64,000 bases of DNA. Source: Micromonospora endolithica. GTDB lineage: Bacteria > Actinomycetota > Actinomycetes > Mycobacteriales > Micromonosporaceae. Made by a program: the position numbers and the translations under genes. Position 1 is the first letter of the stretch, and every line of letters begins with the position of its first letter. A model generated the notes under the pieces. The model was given only the letters and a program-made list of their open reading frames with translations, was not told where the DNA came from and ran no database searches. Below, in pieces: positions 7,624-16,902 of the stretch. The stretch covers positions 140,982 to 204,981 of the forward strand of contig NZ_RBAK01000011.1 in NCBI RefSeq assembly GCF_003626595.1. The letters run 5' to 3'.

Positions 7624-7971
7624 GTGTATCCGGACCTGTACACGACGTGCGCGCAGGTGCTCCCCGTGCTGATGCTCGCCCTGCTCTGGGAGTCACGGTT
7701 CCTGGAACGGCTGCGGCGACAGTCCCGGCGGCCCCGGCGGGAGGACCCGCAGGGGGTGCGGTTCTGGACCAAGCAGCGGGTGCGCTGGTATTCGAGTTTC
7801 GTCGCCACCACCAGCGTCGCCGGAACGGCCACCGCCCTGCTGGTGCTGGCCGGGTTGCTGGACGACGCGGCGGTGGTCCGGGTATTCGTCTGCGCGTGCA
7901 CCCTGCTGACCCTGGCCACCCTGCTGACCCGCACGCTGATCGACATCGCCGCGGCGACCCTGCCGGACTGA
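7624..7971 (+). CDS. Small membrane protein of unknown function
   Basis: The 115-residue product has three hydrophobic stretches (around residues 10-22, 58-80 and 83-105) separated by a basic loop rich in Arg (ERLRRQSRRPRRED), so it is probably an integral membrane protein. I recognise no family. GTG at 7624 has an AGGGG-like site upstream. It precedes the VMAP gene on the same strand with a gap of 244 bases in which I see no gene, so a functional link to that system is possible but unsupported. Confidence 0.6.
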   Translation: MYPDLYTTCAQVLPVLMLALLWESRFLERLRRQSRRPRREDPQGVRFWTKQRVRWYSSFVATTSVAGTATALLVLAGLLDDAAVVRVFVCACTLLTLATLLTRTLIDIAAATLPD

Positions 7972-8215
7972 ACGGCCGGTCGACGCACGGGTGGGCGGAC
8001 CATCGGAGAACGGGGCGGGAGGCAACGATGGAGCGGGTGAAGTGTCGGGCAGCGGACAGTCGGGGCGGGGCCGGGACATCGACTGCGAGCATGAACCTCC
8101 CCCGTGCCGCCGTGCCCGCGGAACCGGCGGCCGGCGGACCGCCCCTCCCCCGCCGGACCGACACCCCCGGAAGGACGATCCCGTACGACAGACGGCGTGA
8201 CAGACCGGATGGTCC

Positions 8216-9715
8216 ATGACCCACCTCCCACCCCACGATCAGAGCGAACGGCACCGTATCGAGGAGGAGCTGATCTCCATGCTCGCCGAGATGCCGCTGT
8301 TGCAGCAGCCGGACAGTCGACAGCTGCTGGTGCAGAAGCTCCGCGAACGGTTGACCGGCGGCAGCACTCTCCACGACATCAACAACCCCCGCATGCAGAG
8401 CATGGAGATCGTCGGAGCCTGCCTCTCCGGAGACGGCCAACTGGGCACGCTCCTCCAGGTGCTCGCCCTCTTCGACCCGGCGGCGGCCCAGCTGACCCGC
8501 CTGGAACGGCTGCACTGCGAGCTGGGCGCGATCGGTCTGCTCACCAGCACCGACTGGGCCGAGTTGCGGGCACCCCTGTCGGCGAACCGACCGCGCTCCC
8601 TCGGCCGGCTCTACCAGAGCGCCAGCTCCCACCAGCTCGCCATGGCTCCGCACTGGTGCGTGAGCGCCTGGGACGTGTTCATCTACCTCACCGGGCAGAA
8701 CGCCCCGCCCCGCGGCCTGCCACCGAACATGCTCTTCCTCGCCCTGCTGGAGCCGGAGGTGGACGCGGAGGTCGGCAGCCTGATCCGGTCCCGCAACCAG
8801 CGGGAGGCGACCCGGCTCGGGCTGACTCCCGACCTCGACCGGCGTCGCCGGGAGGTCAACGCCGGCGGCGGCTCCGCCACCCCCTTCGTCTACCTGGTCA
8901 TCCAGGTGGAGCCCGACCTGGAACCGGGCAGCACCGGATACACCGTGTCGCACTACCGGCAGTGGCACGGCGCGGAGACCTGGCACTCGCGCCTGTGGGG
9001 TCAGGTCCCCGGCGTGCCCTACACCGGGCTGGAGGAAACCGTCGAGGGGATCATCCGGCAGATGGAGGTCGAGTGGTCCCACCGGCGGGCCGAGGTCGCC
9101 GTCGAACTCGTCCTGCCGGTGGCCCTGCTCAACGAGGACGTCGCCTGGTGGCGCAAGGAACGGGCCAGCGCCTATCTGCCGCAGAAGGTCCTGGCGATGG
9201 ACTACCCGGTCGTCGTACGCAGCCTCGACCGGCTCCGCCAGCCCGAGTGGCACCGGGCGTGGCGGCTGCGGTGGAACCGGATGCAGGCCGAGCCGGCCCA
9301 CAGTCGGGTTTACCGCAGCGAGCCCGACGGGGAGGCCTACCTCACCCGGCTGGAGGCCGACCTCAACGCCGATCCCCGGTGGACGACGTTGCTGCTCAGC
9401 GAGCCGCCCACACCGGTGAACGACTGGGGACTGAGCGAGATGATGACCGCCCTGCGGGCCGGCCTGCCGGCCGTCGTGTGGCATCGGGAACGACCATCGG
9501 ACGATCGATTCTGGGAGGAGATCCAGGGGATGACAGCCGACGGCAAGGTGGCGAGACTGCCGGTGCACGCCCGACACTCCCGACTGGACGCGCTGCGGTT
9601 GGCGCCCCCGCACCTGGACGACCACGCCGGCCGGCACCTGGTGGTGCTCTGGGACGACCCGGACCGCACCCCCGAGCTGCGGCAGCCGGTGGACACCCTG
9701 GGCGGCGAGGCGTGA
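8216..9715 (+). CDS. VMAP protein: effector-associated-type domain plus VMAP C-terminal domain
   Basis: The first ~95 residues form an all-helical module (EELISMLAEMPLLQQPDSRQ ... LLQVLALFDPA) matching the pattern of effector-associated domain 2. The rest (to residue 499) resembles the C-terminal domain of vWA-MoxR-associated proteins: FVYLVIQVEPD, RQWHG, VEVELVLP-like strands and a C-terminal pseudo-hydrolase part with WHRERP. In known ternary systems VMAP links a MoxR/vWA NTPase pair to an effector through like-with-like EAD contacts. It is the first of three genes coupled by 4-base overlaps (GTGA with the ATPase gene). The match is from recalled family features, not a profile search. Confidence 0.78.
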   Translation: MTHLPPHDQSERHRIEEELISMLAEMPLLQQPDSRQLLVQKLRERLTGGSTLHDINNPRMQSMEIVGACLSGDGQLGTLLQVLALFDPAAAQLTRLERLHCELGAIGLLTSTDWAELRAPLSANRPRSLGRLYQSASSHQLAMAPHWCVSAWDVFIYLTGQNAPPRGLPPNMLFLALLEPEVDAEVGSLIRSRNQREATRLGLTPDLDRRRREVNAGGGSATPFVYLVIQVEPDLEPGSTGYTVSHYRQWHGAETWHSRLWGQVPGVPYTGLEETVEGIIRQMEVEWSHRRAEVAVELVLPVALLNEDVAWWRKERASAYLPQKVLAMDYPVVVRSLDRLRQPEWHRAWRLRWNRMQAEPAHSRVYRSEPDGEAYLTRLEADLNADPRWTTLLLSEPPTPVNDWGLSEMMTALRAGLPAVVWHRERPSDDRFWEEIQGMTADGKVARLPVHARHSRLDALRLAPPHLDDHAGRHLVVLWDDPDRTPELRQPVDTLGGEA

Positions 9716-10758
9716 CCGGCCCGGCGTCCGGCCCGCCCGTCGACGGCGACCGGCGGATCTACCACGGCACCGGCCGGATACTCGATCCCACCGAGCGGGA
9801 CCGGCGCTGGCCCGACCCGCCGCACTGGCGGGCCTTCGGAGGCGGCCCGGACGAGCCCGATCCCGCACCGGACGACGCCGAACTGGAGCGGCGGCTGGGC
9901 CGGCCGGTGCTCTCCGACCACGCCGACCCGGACGAGGTCGACGCGGTCAACGCCGCGCTGCGCCTGCGCCGCCCCCTGCTGGTCACCGGCCGCCCCGGGT
10001 CCGGGCGGTCCAGCCTGGCCTACCGCATCGCCCGGGAGCTGCGGCTCGGCCGGGTGCTGCGGTGGCCGGTGACCACCCACGACACGGTCCGGGCCGGTCT
10101 GTACGACTACGACCCGGTGGGCCGGGTGCGGGCGGCGGCCCGGACGGACGACGCCGACCCGGCCGGCGACTCCGGCATCGGCGACCACGTCAGCCTGGGA
10201 CCACTGGGTACCGCCCTGCTGCCCTACCGGCTGCCGCGGGTGCTCCTCATCGACGAGCTGGACCAGAGCGACATCGACCTGCCCCAGCAGCTGCGGACCG
10301 TCTTCGACGACGGCGGGTTCGACATTCCGCAACTGCTGCGGACGGCCCGGCACGCGCCCGAGGTGACGGTCCACACCGCCGACCCCGGGGGTACCGCCAC
10401 GGTGCGCGAAGGACGGGTCCGCTGCCACGCGTTCCCCCTGGTGGTGATGACCTGCGCCGAGGACCGGGTCTTTCCGCCCGCCTTCCTGCGGCACTGCCTG
10501 CGGCTGCGGATCCAGGAACCCGACCGGGAGGCGGTGCTGCGGGTGATCGACGCGCACTTCCCCGACGGCGTCGCGGGGAGCACGACCGTCGTCGAGGCGT
10601 TCCTGGCCAGGCGCGGTCGACCCGACGCGCCCACCCTGGACCAGTTGCTGGACGCGGTGCACCTGCTGCGGACCTGCCCGGTCAACGACCTGCCGAAAGA
10701 CTGGGACCAGCTGCTGCGGACCCTGCTCCGGGGCGTGCCGGCGGCAGAGCCGCGATGA
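9712..10758 (+). CDS. MoxR-type AAA+ ATPase
   Basis: A 348-residue AAA+ ATPase with Walker A GRPGSGRS (93-100), Walker B VLLIDELDQ (177 onward), and a sensor segment PLVVMTCAEDRVFPPAFLRHCLRL that matches MoxR proteins. The first ~70 residues are a variable, charged extension. MoxR ATPases remodel partner proteins, commonly with a vWA-domain partner, which is encoded next. The GTG start overlaps the VMAP stop (GTGA), and its own TGA overlaps the next ATG (ATGA), so the three are produced in a fixed ratio. Confidence 0.88.
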   Translation: MTGPASGPPVDGDRRIYHGTGRILDPTERDRRWPDPPHWRAFGGGPDEPDPAPDDAELERRLGRPVLSDHADPDEVDAVNAALRLRRPLLVTGRPGSGRSSLAYRIARELRLGRVLRWPVTTHDTVRAGLYDYDPVGRVRAAARTDDADPAGDSGIGDHVSLGPLGTALLPYRLPRVLLIDELDQSDIDLPQQLRTVFDDGGFDIPQLLRTARHAPEVTVHTADPGGTATVREGRVRCHAFPLVVMTCAEDRVFPPAFLRHCLRLRIQEPDREAVLRVIDAHFPDGVAGSTTVVEAFLARRGRPDAPTLDQLLDAVHLLRTCPVNDLPKDWDQLLRTLLRGVPAAEPR

Positions 10759-13700
10759 CCGACGCGCCATCGGCCGTCGCCGGCCCGGCACCGCGCGAGT
10801 CATCCGGACCGGCGCGTACGCCCCTGTTCGGGGTCCCCGATCCGGCGGACCCGGGCGACATCCGGCTGGACGACGACGAGTCGTTGGCCGAGGTGCTGCG
10901 CCCGTTCCGCCGGCTGGTCTCCGCCCGTGACCTGTACGCCTTCGACGAGGAGGCCAGCGCCGCCCAGGCCGCCGCCGGGCTGCCGCCGGTGTTCGCGCCG
11001 GTTCCCCGGGCCCGGTGGGACGCCGTCGTGGTGGTCGACGACCACCTGACGATGAGCGTCTGGGCCGACCAGGTCGCCGCGTTCGGCGCGCTGCTGCGCC
11101 GGCACGTGGCCTTCCACGACGTCCGGGTCTGTCACCTCGCGACGGGGACCACCCGCACGGAGGACGTCGTGCTGCGCGGATCCCGGGGTGGGCCGGCTCT
11201 CGCCGCCGCCCACGGCCTGCCGGTCGTGCACCGCCGCCGCATCGTGCTGGTCATCTCCGACGGTGCCGGCCCCGGCTGGAGCAGCGGAGCCGTCCAACCC
11301 CACCTGCGCGCCTGGGCGCAGCGGCAGCCGGTGGCCCTGGTGCACCTGCTGCCCCAGCAGATGTGGCACCGGGGCGGGATCGCCCCGCAGCGGCTGCGAC
11401 TGCGCGCGCCCCGGGCCGGCGCGGCCAACGCACGGCTCGACTGGCGGCACGACGACCCCCTCCACGCGTTGGCGGCCGCCGGCGACCCTCCGGCGGACAC
11501 GGTGCCGGTTCCGGTGGTGGAGCTGCGGCCCCGGTGGCTCGCCGCCTGGGTGGAACTCGTCGCCGGTCGCCACCCCCGGTGGATCGACCTGCCGGCCCTG
11601 CTGGTCGACGCCGAGGCCGGGGCCCGGCCGGGCGCGGCGGAGCCGCGGTCCGAGCCGTCCCCCTCCCGGCGGGTCCGGGAGTTCGTCTCCTGGGCGTCGC
11701 CGGAGGCGCTGCGCCTGGCGACCCGGCTCGCGGCGGCCCCGCTCGACCTGGCGGCCATCCACGTGGTCCACGACGACCTCCACCCCGACCCGGCCCCGCT
11801 GCACCTCGCCGAGGTGCTCACCAGCCCCCTGGTCCGTCCGGGGCCGGCCGACGCGCGGACCCGGTTCGAGTTCGTGTCCGGCGTACGCGAGCACCTGCTG
11901 GCCATCGGCCGGCGGGCCGACACCGTCCGGGTGTGGCGGGCACTGGCGGACCGGCTCGGCGGCACCCGGCCGGCGCTGGCGGAGTGGAGCGCCGTGCTCG
12001 ACGCACCGGACGACCGGCCGGTCGGTCCGGGCACCTCGGACACCACCGGCCTGCTGCACATCGAGCGGTCCGTTCTGCACGCGCTGTCGGGTCGCTACCT
12101 GGCCCGGGCCCGCCGCCTCGACCAGCTGCTGGAGCCGGACACGCCCGACGAATCCGGCACGCTCAGCCCTCCCGGAGCGGGGCACGGCAGTGTCATGATG
12201 TCGGTAGGCGAAGAGGCCGACGCCCCCCGTAGCCTTGCAACTGAAGGAGCCGGATTGACGTCGAGCACCCCCACGGACTCCGCCACCCCGGCGCACACCC
12301 CCGCCGTCTGGGGCAACGTCCCGCCGCGCAACCCCAACTTCACCGGCCGCGCCGACCTGCTCGTGCAGCTCTACCAGCAGGTTCAGGGCGGCCCCACCGC
12401 GGTCCTGCCGCACGCCCTGCACGGCATGGGCGGAGTCGGCAAGTCCCACCTCGCGGTGGAATACGTCTACCAGCACCAGGGCGAGTACGACCTGATCTGG
12501 TGGATCCCCGCGGAACGGCCGGCGCAGATCAACGCGTCCCTGGTGGAGCTGGCCCGCCGGATGAACCTGACCGCCGCCGGGCCGGACGTCGGCAGCGCCC
12601 GCGCCGCGGTGCACGAGGCGCTGCGTCTCGGCCGGCCCTACCGGCGCTGGCTGCTGGTCTTCGACAACGCGGAGAGCCCCGAGGCGCTGCTGCCGTACCT
12701 GCCCACCGGCGGATCCGGCAACATCATGATCACTTCGCGGAATCCGCAGTGGAACAGCGTCGCGCGCACCCTCGAGGTCGACGTGTTCACCCGCGAGGAG
12801 AGCATCGAGCTGCTGCGCCGTCGGGGACCGGAACTCACCGCCGAGCAGGCCGACCGGCTCGCCGGCAAGCTGGGCGACCTGCCGCTGGCGCTGGAACAGG
12901 CGGCGGCGTGGCGGGCCGAGACCGGCATGCCGGCCGAGGAATACCTGCGGCTGTTCGAGGAGAAGCGGGTCGAGCTGCTCGAACAGGCGCCGCCGCTGGA
13001 CTACCCGCTGCCCGTGGCGGCGGCCTGGAACGTGTCCCTGGACCGGCTGGTGGTCTCCAACCCGGCGGCGTTCCGGCTGTTGCAGGTCTGCGCGTTCCTG
13101 GCGCCCGAGCCGATCCCCCGTACGCTCTTCATCGGCGCGCAGCACGCGGACATCCACGCCGAGCTCAACCCGACCCTGCGCGACCCGATGAAGCTCGGCC
13201 GCGCGATCCGGGACATCAACCGGTACGCCCTGGCCCGGGTGATCCACCGGACCAACTCGATCCAGATGCACCGGCTCATCCAGGCGGTGCTCGTCGACCG
13301 GATGACCGGCGCGGAGCGCATCGCGGTACGCGACAGCGCCCACCGGTTGCTGGCCTCCGGTGACCGCAACGACCCCGACACCCCCGCCAACTGGCCCAGC
13401 TACGCCGACCTGTACCCGCACGTGATGGTCTCCGGGGCGGTGGACTCCGACGCGGGCTGGGTGCAGCAGCTGGTCTACAACGAGGCGCGGTTCCTCTACT
13501 GGTGGGGCGACATGGAGGCGTCGCTGCAACTGTGCCGGCAGGCGTACGAGACCTGGCGGGCGTCGCTCGGCGAGGACGCCTCGATGACCCTGCAGATCGG
13601 ACACTGGCTGGGTTTCATGCTGTTCAAGCTCGGCCGGCCCCGGGACGCGGCGGAACTCAATACCCGGATCCTCGACTCCTGGCGACGGGTCACCACCGAG

Positions 13701-14783
13701 GACACCGAGGAACTGCTGCGCGCCCAGGGCGCGGTGGCGGCCGACCTGCGGATCGCCGGTGACTTCTTCGGCGCCCTGGAACTGGACGAGGACCTCTACC
13801 GGCGGCACGTACGCGCGCTGGGCGAGGACGACCCCAGCACGCTCAACGCGGCGCACAACCTCGCCGTCAGTCTCCGGCTGACCGGTGACGTCCGGCGGGC
13901 GTACGAGGTGGACGCGGCGACCCACGCGCACCGGGTGCTGCTCTTCGGTGAGGACCACGCGCAGACCCTCGAATCACTGCTCAACCTGATCATCGACCGG
14001 CGGGAGCTGGGCGACTACCTGTCGGCCCGGGCCGAGATGCAGAACGTCGTCGATCGGTTGCCGATGGTGTGGGGGGAGGCGCAGACCCAGACCCTGGCCG
14101 CCCGACGCCGGCTGGCCTCGGCGGTCCGCAAGGCCGGCGACCACGAGACCGCCCGGGTGCTGTCCCAGGAGGTACGCGACGGCTTCGCCGCCCGATACGG
14201 CGAACAGCACCCGGACACCCTGCTGGCCGCGTTCGGCCTGGCGGTCGACCTGCGCGCCACCGGCGACCTCGCCGCCGCCGAGCGGCTGAGCGAGGACATC
14301 ATCGAGCGGTACCGCCGGCTCTTCGACGAGGAGCACCCGTACACGGTGGCGGCCGAGTTGAACGCGGCGATCGTGCACCGCCTGCGTGGGGACGTCGCCC
14401 GGGCCCGGAAGATCAACGAGCGGGGGCTGGCGATCCTGACCCGGCGTCTGGGCAAGGACCACCCGCTGACCCTGGCCGGCACCATCAACCTCGGCAACGA
14501 CCTGTTCCATCTGCGCGAGTACGCCGCCGCGTACGAGTTGGACTCCGACACCACCGCGCGGGCCCGGCGGGTGTTCGGACCGGACCATCCGACCACGCTG
14601 ATCAGTCTGGGCAACCTGGCCCAGGATCTGGTCTCGCTGGGCCGCGAGGAGGAGGCGTACCGGCTGCACGCGGAGATCACGCCGAAGTTCGAGCGGACGC
14701 TCGGCCCGACCCACCCGGCCACCATCGCCGGCACCGACCTGACCCTGCGCGGCGACTGCGACCTGGACCCGATGCCGCTGTGA
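10755..14783 (+). CDS. vWA-like (SAV_2336-type) / NB-ARC STAND ATPase / TPR fusion, FxsT-like
   Basis: This 1342-residue protein has three parts. Residues ~1-480 resemble the SAV_2336-type N-terminal region with a vWA-like fold (RWDAVVVVDDHLTMSVW; RRRIVLVISDG). A low-complexity linker follows. Residues ~520-860 are an NB-ARC/STAND ATPase: RNPNFTGR, P-loop GMGGVGKS (557-564), LLVFDN, and NIMITSRN. From ~900 to the end, at least eight tetratricopeptide repeats occur (TLNAAHNLAVSLRLTGD, TLAGTINLGNDL etc.). This layout is that of the FxsT protein of FxSxx-COOH peptide systems and of sensor NTPases. An SD-like GAAGGAG precedes an in-frame TTG at 12255, which could start a separate STAND-TPR form. 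It is the third gene of the overlapping trio. Confidence 0.85.
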   Translation: MTDAPSAVAGPAPRESSGPARTPLFGVPDPADPGDIRLDDDESLAEVLRPFRRLVSARDLYAFDEEASAAQAAAGLPPVFAPVPRARWDAVVVVDDHLTMSVWADQVAAFGALLRRHVAFHDVRVCHLATGTTRTEDVVLRGSRGGPALAAAHGLPVVHRRRIVLVISDGAGPGWSSGAVQPHLRAWAQRQPVALVHLLPQQMWHRGGIAPQRLRLRAPRAGAANARLDWRHDDPLHALAAAGDPPADTVPVPVVELRPRWLAAWVELVAGRHPRWIDLPALLVDAEAGARPGAAEPRSEPSPSRRVREFVSWASPEALRLATRLAAAPLDLAAIHVVHDDLHPDPAPLHLAEVLTSPLVRPGPADARTRFEFVSGVREHLLAIGRRADTVRVWRALADRLGGTRPALAEWSAVLDAPDDRPVGPGTSDTTGLLHIERSVLHALSGRYLARARRLDQLLEPDTPDESGTLSPPGAGHGSVMMSVGEEADAPRSLATEGAGLTSSTPTDSATPAHTPAVWGNVPPRNPNFTGRADLLVQLYQQVQGGPTAVLPHALHGMGGVGKSHLAVEYVYQHQGEYDLIWWIPAERPAQINASLVELARRMNLTAAGPDVGSARAAVHEALRLGRPYRRWLLVFDNAESPEALLPYLPTGGSGNIMITSRNPQWNSVARTLEVDVFTREESIELLRRRGPELTAEQADRLAGKLGDLPLALEQAAAWRAETGMPAEEYLRLFEEKRVELLEQAPPLDYPLPVAAAWNVSLDRLVVSNPAAFRLLQVCAFLAPEPIPRTLFIGAQHADIHAELNPTLRDPMKLGRAIRDINRYALARVIHRTNSIQMHRLIQAVLVDRMTGAERIAVRDSAHRLLASGDRNDPDTPANWPSYADLYPHVMVSGAVDSDAGWVQQLVYNEARFLYWWGDMEASLQLCRQAYETWRASLGEDASMTLQIGHWLGFMLFKLGRPRDAAELNTRILDSWRRVTTEDTEELLRAQGAVAADLRIAGDFFGALELDEDLYRRHVRALGEDDPSTLNAAHNLAVSLRLTGDVRRAYEVDAATHAHRVLLFGEDHAQTLESLLNLIIDRRELGDYLSARAEMQNVVDRLPMVWGEAQTQTLAARRRLASAVRKAGDHETARVLSQEVRDGFAARYGEQHPDTLLAAFGLAVDLRATGDLAAAERLSEDIIERYRRLFDEEHPYTVAAELNAAIVHRLRGDVARARKINERGLAILTRRLGKDHPLTLAGTINLGNDLFHLREYAAAYELDSDTTARARRVFGPDHPTTLISLGNLAQDLVSLGREEEAYRLHAEITPKFERTLGPTHPATIAGTDLTLRGDCDLDPMPL

Positions 14784-14785
14784 GG

Positions 14786-14840
14786 CCGGGCGGTCCGGAC
14801 GCGGCCCTCGGCTCCCGCCCGGACCGCGCGGACCGCCCGG
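14786..14840. terminator. Long hairpin between convergent genes
   Basis: Arms CCGGGCGGTCCG (14786-14797) and CGGACCGCCCGG (14829-14840) are perfect complements 31 bases apart, in the short space between the convergent stops of the STAND gene and the HExxH gene. It probably terminates both transcripts. Confidence 0.6.
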
Positions 14841-14841
14841 A

Positions 14842-16689
14842 TCAGCCGACCGCCGGCAGGGCGCCGACCCAGTCGGCCACCGCCAGCGGGTCGGCCGCCG
14901 GGTCCGCCACCTCCCGGTGCACCGCGCGGACCAGCTCGGGCCGGTCCCGCAGCGCCTCGGCGGCCCGGCCGGGCACGAGCACGGCCGTGGTCAGGCCCAG
15001 CCCCGCCCACGCACCCGGCGACCCGTCGCCCGCCGCCAGCTCGGCCAGGTAGCCGGCATGGGCCCCGGCGACGTCACCGGCGGCCAGGGCGAGGTCCGCC
15101 GCGGTGGCCCCGGAGACCGTCACCCCGACCGCCGACGGGTCCTTGCACAGCTGCGCGAAGCCGTCCGGGTCGGTGATCCGCCACATCTGGAGCACCGCCT
15201 GCGTGTCGAGCCGGCGCGCCGACCCGTCCGTCACGACCACCGGCTCTCCAGCGGCGACCGCGGGCCGTCGCCCGGCATGCCACGCCCGCGCCAGCTCGAC
15301 GACGACGGACCGGTCCGGCCGCCGGTGGTGCAGCCGCCACCGGGCCCGGTGGTCGGCCACCGCCGTCCGCGCGGCGGCGAGCAGGTCCGCCGGCACGTCC
15401 TCGTCCTGCCAGGCGTCGGCGGTGGCGAGCAGCCCGGCCACCAGACGCCGGCCGACGTCGTTGAGTTCGGGCAGCTCGCACATCATCCGCAGGGTCGCCC
15501 GGACCTGTCGCCGCCAACGGGCGAACTCGAAGTGCGCCAGAGCGGCCGCCGGGCCCGTCGCCACCAGGCGGTACGACCGCCAGAAGTCGGTGATCCCGAC
15601 GAACGCGTAGACGCCCTGCAACAGGCCGCCGAGCGGACGCGGGTCGTCCCGCCAGGGCGCGTAGAGGCGCTGCGCCGGCTCGCCCCACAGCAACGGGGTC
15701 AGGTGCAGCAGGCCGCCCAGCTTGATGTGCTGGAACTCGTGGACCAACGTCACCGCCAGCTCGGGCGCGTCCTCCGGCTCCGACATGATCATGCTGCCGA
15801 AGGCGTCGCCGGCGGAGGCACTCATCGTCCGGTAGCGTTCCGCGGCCCGCTGGGGCACCACCGAGGTCAGCCCCCGGGCGATCGGCGCCGCCCGGTCGGG
15901 GCAGACCCTCATCAGCAACTGCCACGCCTCGGTCAGCAGCGCCCGCCACCGGTCCAGCTGCGCCACCGTGTCGAGGTCCGGTGGCGTGGGCGTACGGAGG
16001 TTGCGGTAGGGATCGAGGAAGTCGAGGGTCACCGCGAGGGTGGCGCCGTGCGCCTCCGCGCGGATGGTCGGCAGGGCCAGCCAGCCCTCCGTGCCGGTGC
16101 CACCGGAGTCGAACCGGACGACGCGGTCGGCCACCCGCACCGTCGCCGCGCCGTCGGCGCCCACCACGTCGGCGTGGGCCCAGCGGGTCGGCGACGGCAG
16201 GCTCGCACCCCCCAGGGTCGGCAGCGCGACGAACCCGTCGCGAACCGGGACGCGCATGGTGAACCCGACGCCGGCGCGGACGGCGGCCACCACCGCCAGG
16301 GCGTGCAGGTAGCCCAGGTCGACCCAGAGCGGTCCGTCGGCGGTGACGGTCCCGCCGCGCAGCCGGCGCAGCACGTAACCCGCCCAGGTGCCGACCTGCG
16401 GATGCAGGATCAGCCGGTCGACCTCGTCGGCGGCCCGCCGCTGGGCGGCGACCAGCAGTTCCCAGGCGGCGGCGACCGGCGGCAGCGGGCCGACGGCCTC
16501 CGGATCGGTGGCGACGGCGTCCAGCACGGCCCGCAACTGCACCAGCCGCCAGCTGCGCTCGGCCGACAGCAGCTCGGAGATCGTGTCGGGGTCGCCGTCA
16601 CCCGCCGCCAGCGCGGCGAAGTGACCGCGGTCGAGTCGGTGTCGGGCCGGCCGGTCCGGGGGTGCCGTCACCGACTCGTGAACGGTCAT
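14842..16689 (-). CDS. HExxH-motif protein, alpha-ketoglutarate-type peptide beta-hydroxylase homologue
   Basis: A 615-residue protein with the metal motif HEFQH (317-321) in TLVHEFQHIKLGGLLHL, preceded by MSASAGDAFGSMIMSEPEDA. This matches the HEXXH domain family that accompanies FxSxx-COOH and related peptides and is now annotated as aKG-HExxH-type peptide beta-hydroxylase (recalled name; not searched). Such enzymes hydroxylate a side chain in a ribosomal peptide rather than act as proteases. A GGAGG site precedes tandem ATGs at 16692 and 16689; the second has better spacing. The small FxsA-like gene ends 25 bases upstream on the same strand, so it is the obvious candidate substrate. Confidence 0.82.
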   Translation of the reverse strand: MTVHESVTAPPDRPARHRLDRGHFAALAAGDGDPDTISELLSAERSWRLVQLRAVLDAVATDPEAVGPLPPVAAAWELLVAAQRRAADEVDRLILHPQVGTWAGYVLRRLRGGTVTADGPLWVDLGYLHALAVVAAVRAGVGFTMRVPVRDGFVALPTLGGASLPSPTRWAHADVVGADGAATVRVADRVVRFDSGGTGTEGWLALPTIRAEAHGATLAVTLDFLDPYRNLRTPTPPDLDTVAQLDRWRALLTEAWQLLMRVCPDRAAPIARGLTSVVPQRAAERYRTMSASAGDAFGSMIMSEPEDAPELAVTLVHEFQHIKLGGLLHLTPLLWGEPAQRLYAPWRDDPRPLGGLLQGVYAFVGITDFWRSYRLVATGPAAALAHFEFARWRRQVRATLRMMCELPELNDVGRRLVAGLLATADAWQDEDVPADLLAAARTAVADHRARWRLHHRRPDRSVVVELARAWHAGRRPAVAAGEPVVVTDGSARRLDTQAVLQMWRITDPDGFAQLCKDPSAVGVTVSGATAADLALAAGDVAGAHAGYLAELAAGDGSPGAWAGLGLTTAVLVPGRAAEALRDRPELVRAVHREVADPAADPLAVADWVGALPAVG

Positions 16690-16714
16690 CATTCCTCCAT
16701 GGACGGCGGCCACG

Positions 16715-16894
16715 TCAGTCAAGTCGTTGCGGATTGTAACCACTGGTGATGCTCTCGGGATCCTCGACACGGCGCAGCAGCCGATTCATGATCGGACCGA
16801 GAATCTCCTGGTCATAGTCGGGAAGGTGGTCCAGCGACACACCCGCGAGGTCGACGAGTTCGGAGTCGACGTCGACAGCGTACGGTTGATTCAC
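16715..16894 (-). CDS. FxsA-like precursor peptide, 59 residues
   Basis: A small gene that standard length cut-offs would miss. It starts with MNQPYAVDVDSELVDLAGVS and ends with SITSGYNPQRLD. The leader pattern DLAGVSLDHL followed by an amphipathic helix (IMNRLLRRV) matches FxsA-type precursors, which keep a short acidic leader with D-L-x-G-x-S-L. The C-terminus is not FxSxx; instead the core is polar with Tyr, Asn, Pro, Arg, giving several possible hydroxylation sites. It lies 25 bases upstream of the HExxH enzyme, same strand. A GATAAT -10 box ends 8 bases before the GTG, with no ribosome site, suggesting a leaderless transcript. The peptide itself is a prediction from pattern and position. 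Confidence 0.7.
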   Translation of the reverse strand: MNQPYAVDVDSELVDLAGVSLDHLPDYDQEILGPIMNRLLRRVEDPESITSGYNPQRLD

Positions 16895-16902
16895 GGGGAA
16901 CC

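Noticed and set aside
10800..13958. Very long minus-strand open frame opposite the STAND gene
   Set aside because: It is a shadow of the plus-strand gene: no ribosome site or domain, extreme Gly/Val/Arg/Gln composition, whereas the plus strand has clear P-loop and TPR motifs.
16715..16894. Reading the FxsA-like peptide as just the 5' leader of the HExxH gene
   Set aside because: It is a distinct frame with its own stop 25 bases before the HExxH start and a patterned leader/core layout; a ribosome site (GGAGG) belongs to the downstream ATG.
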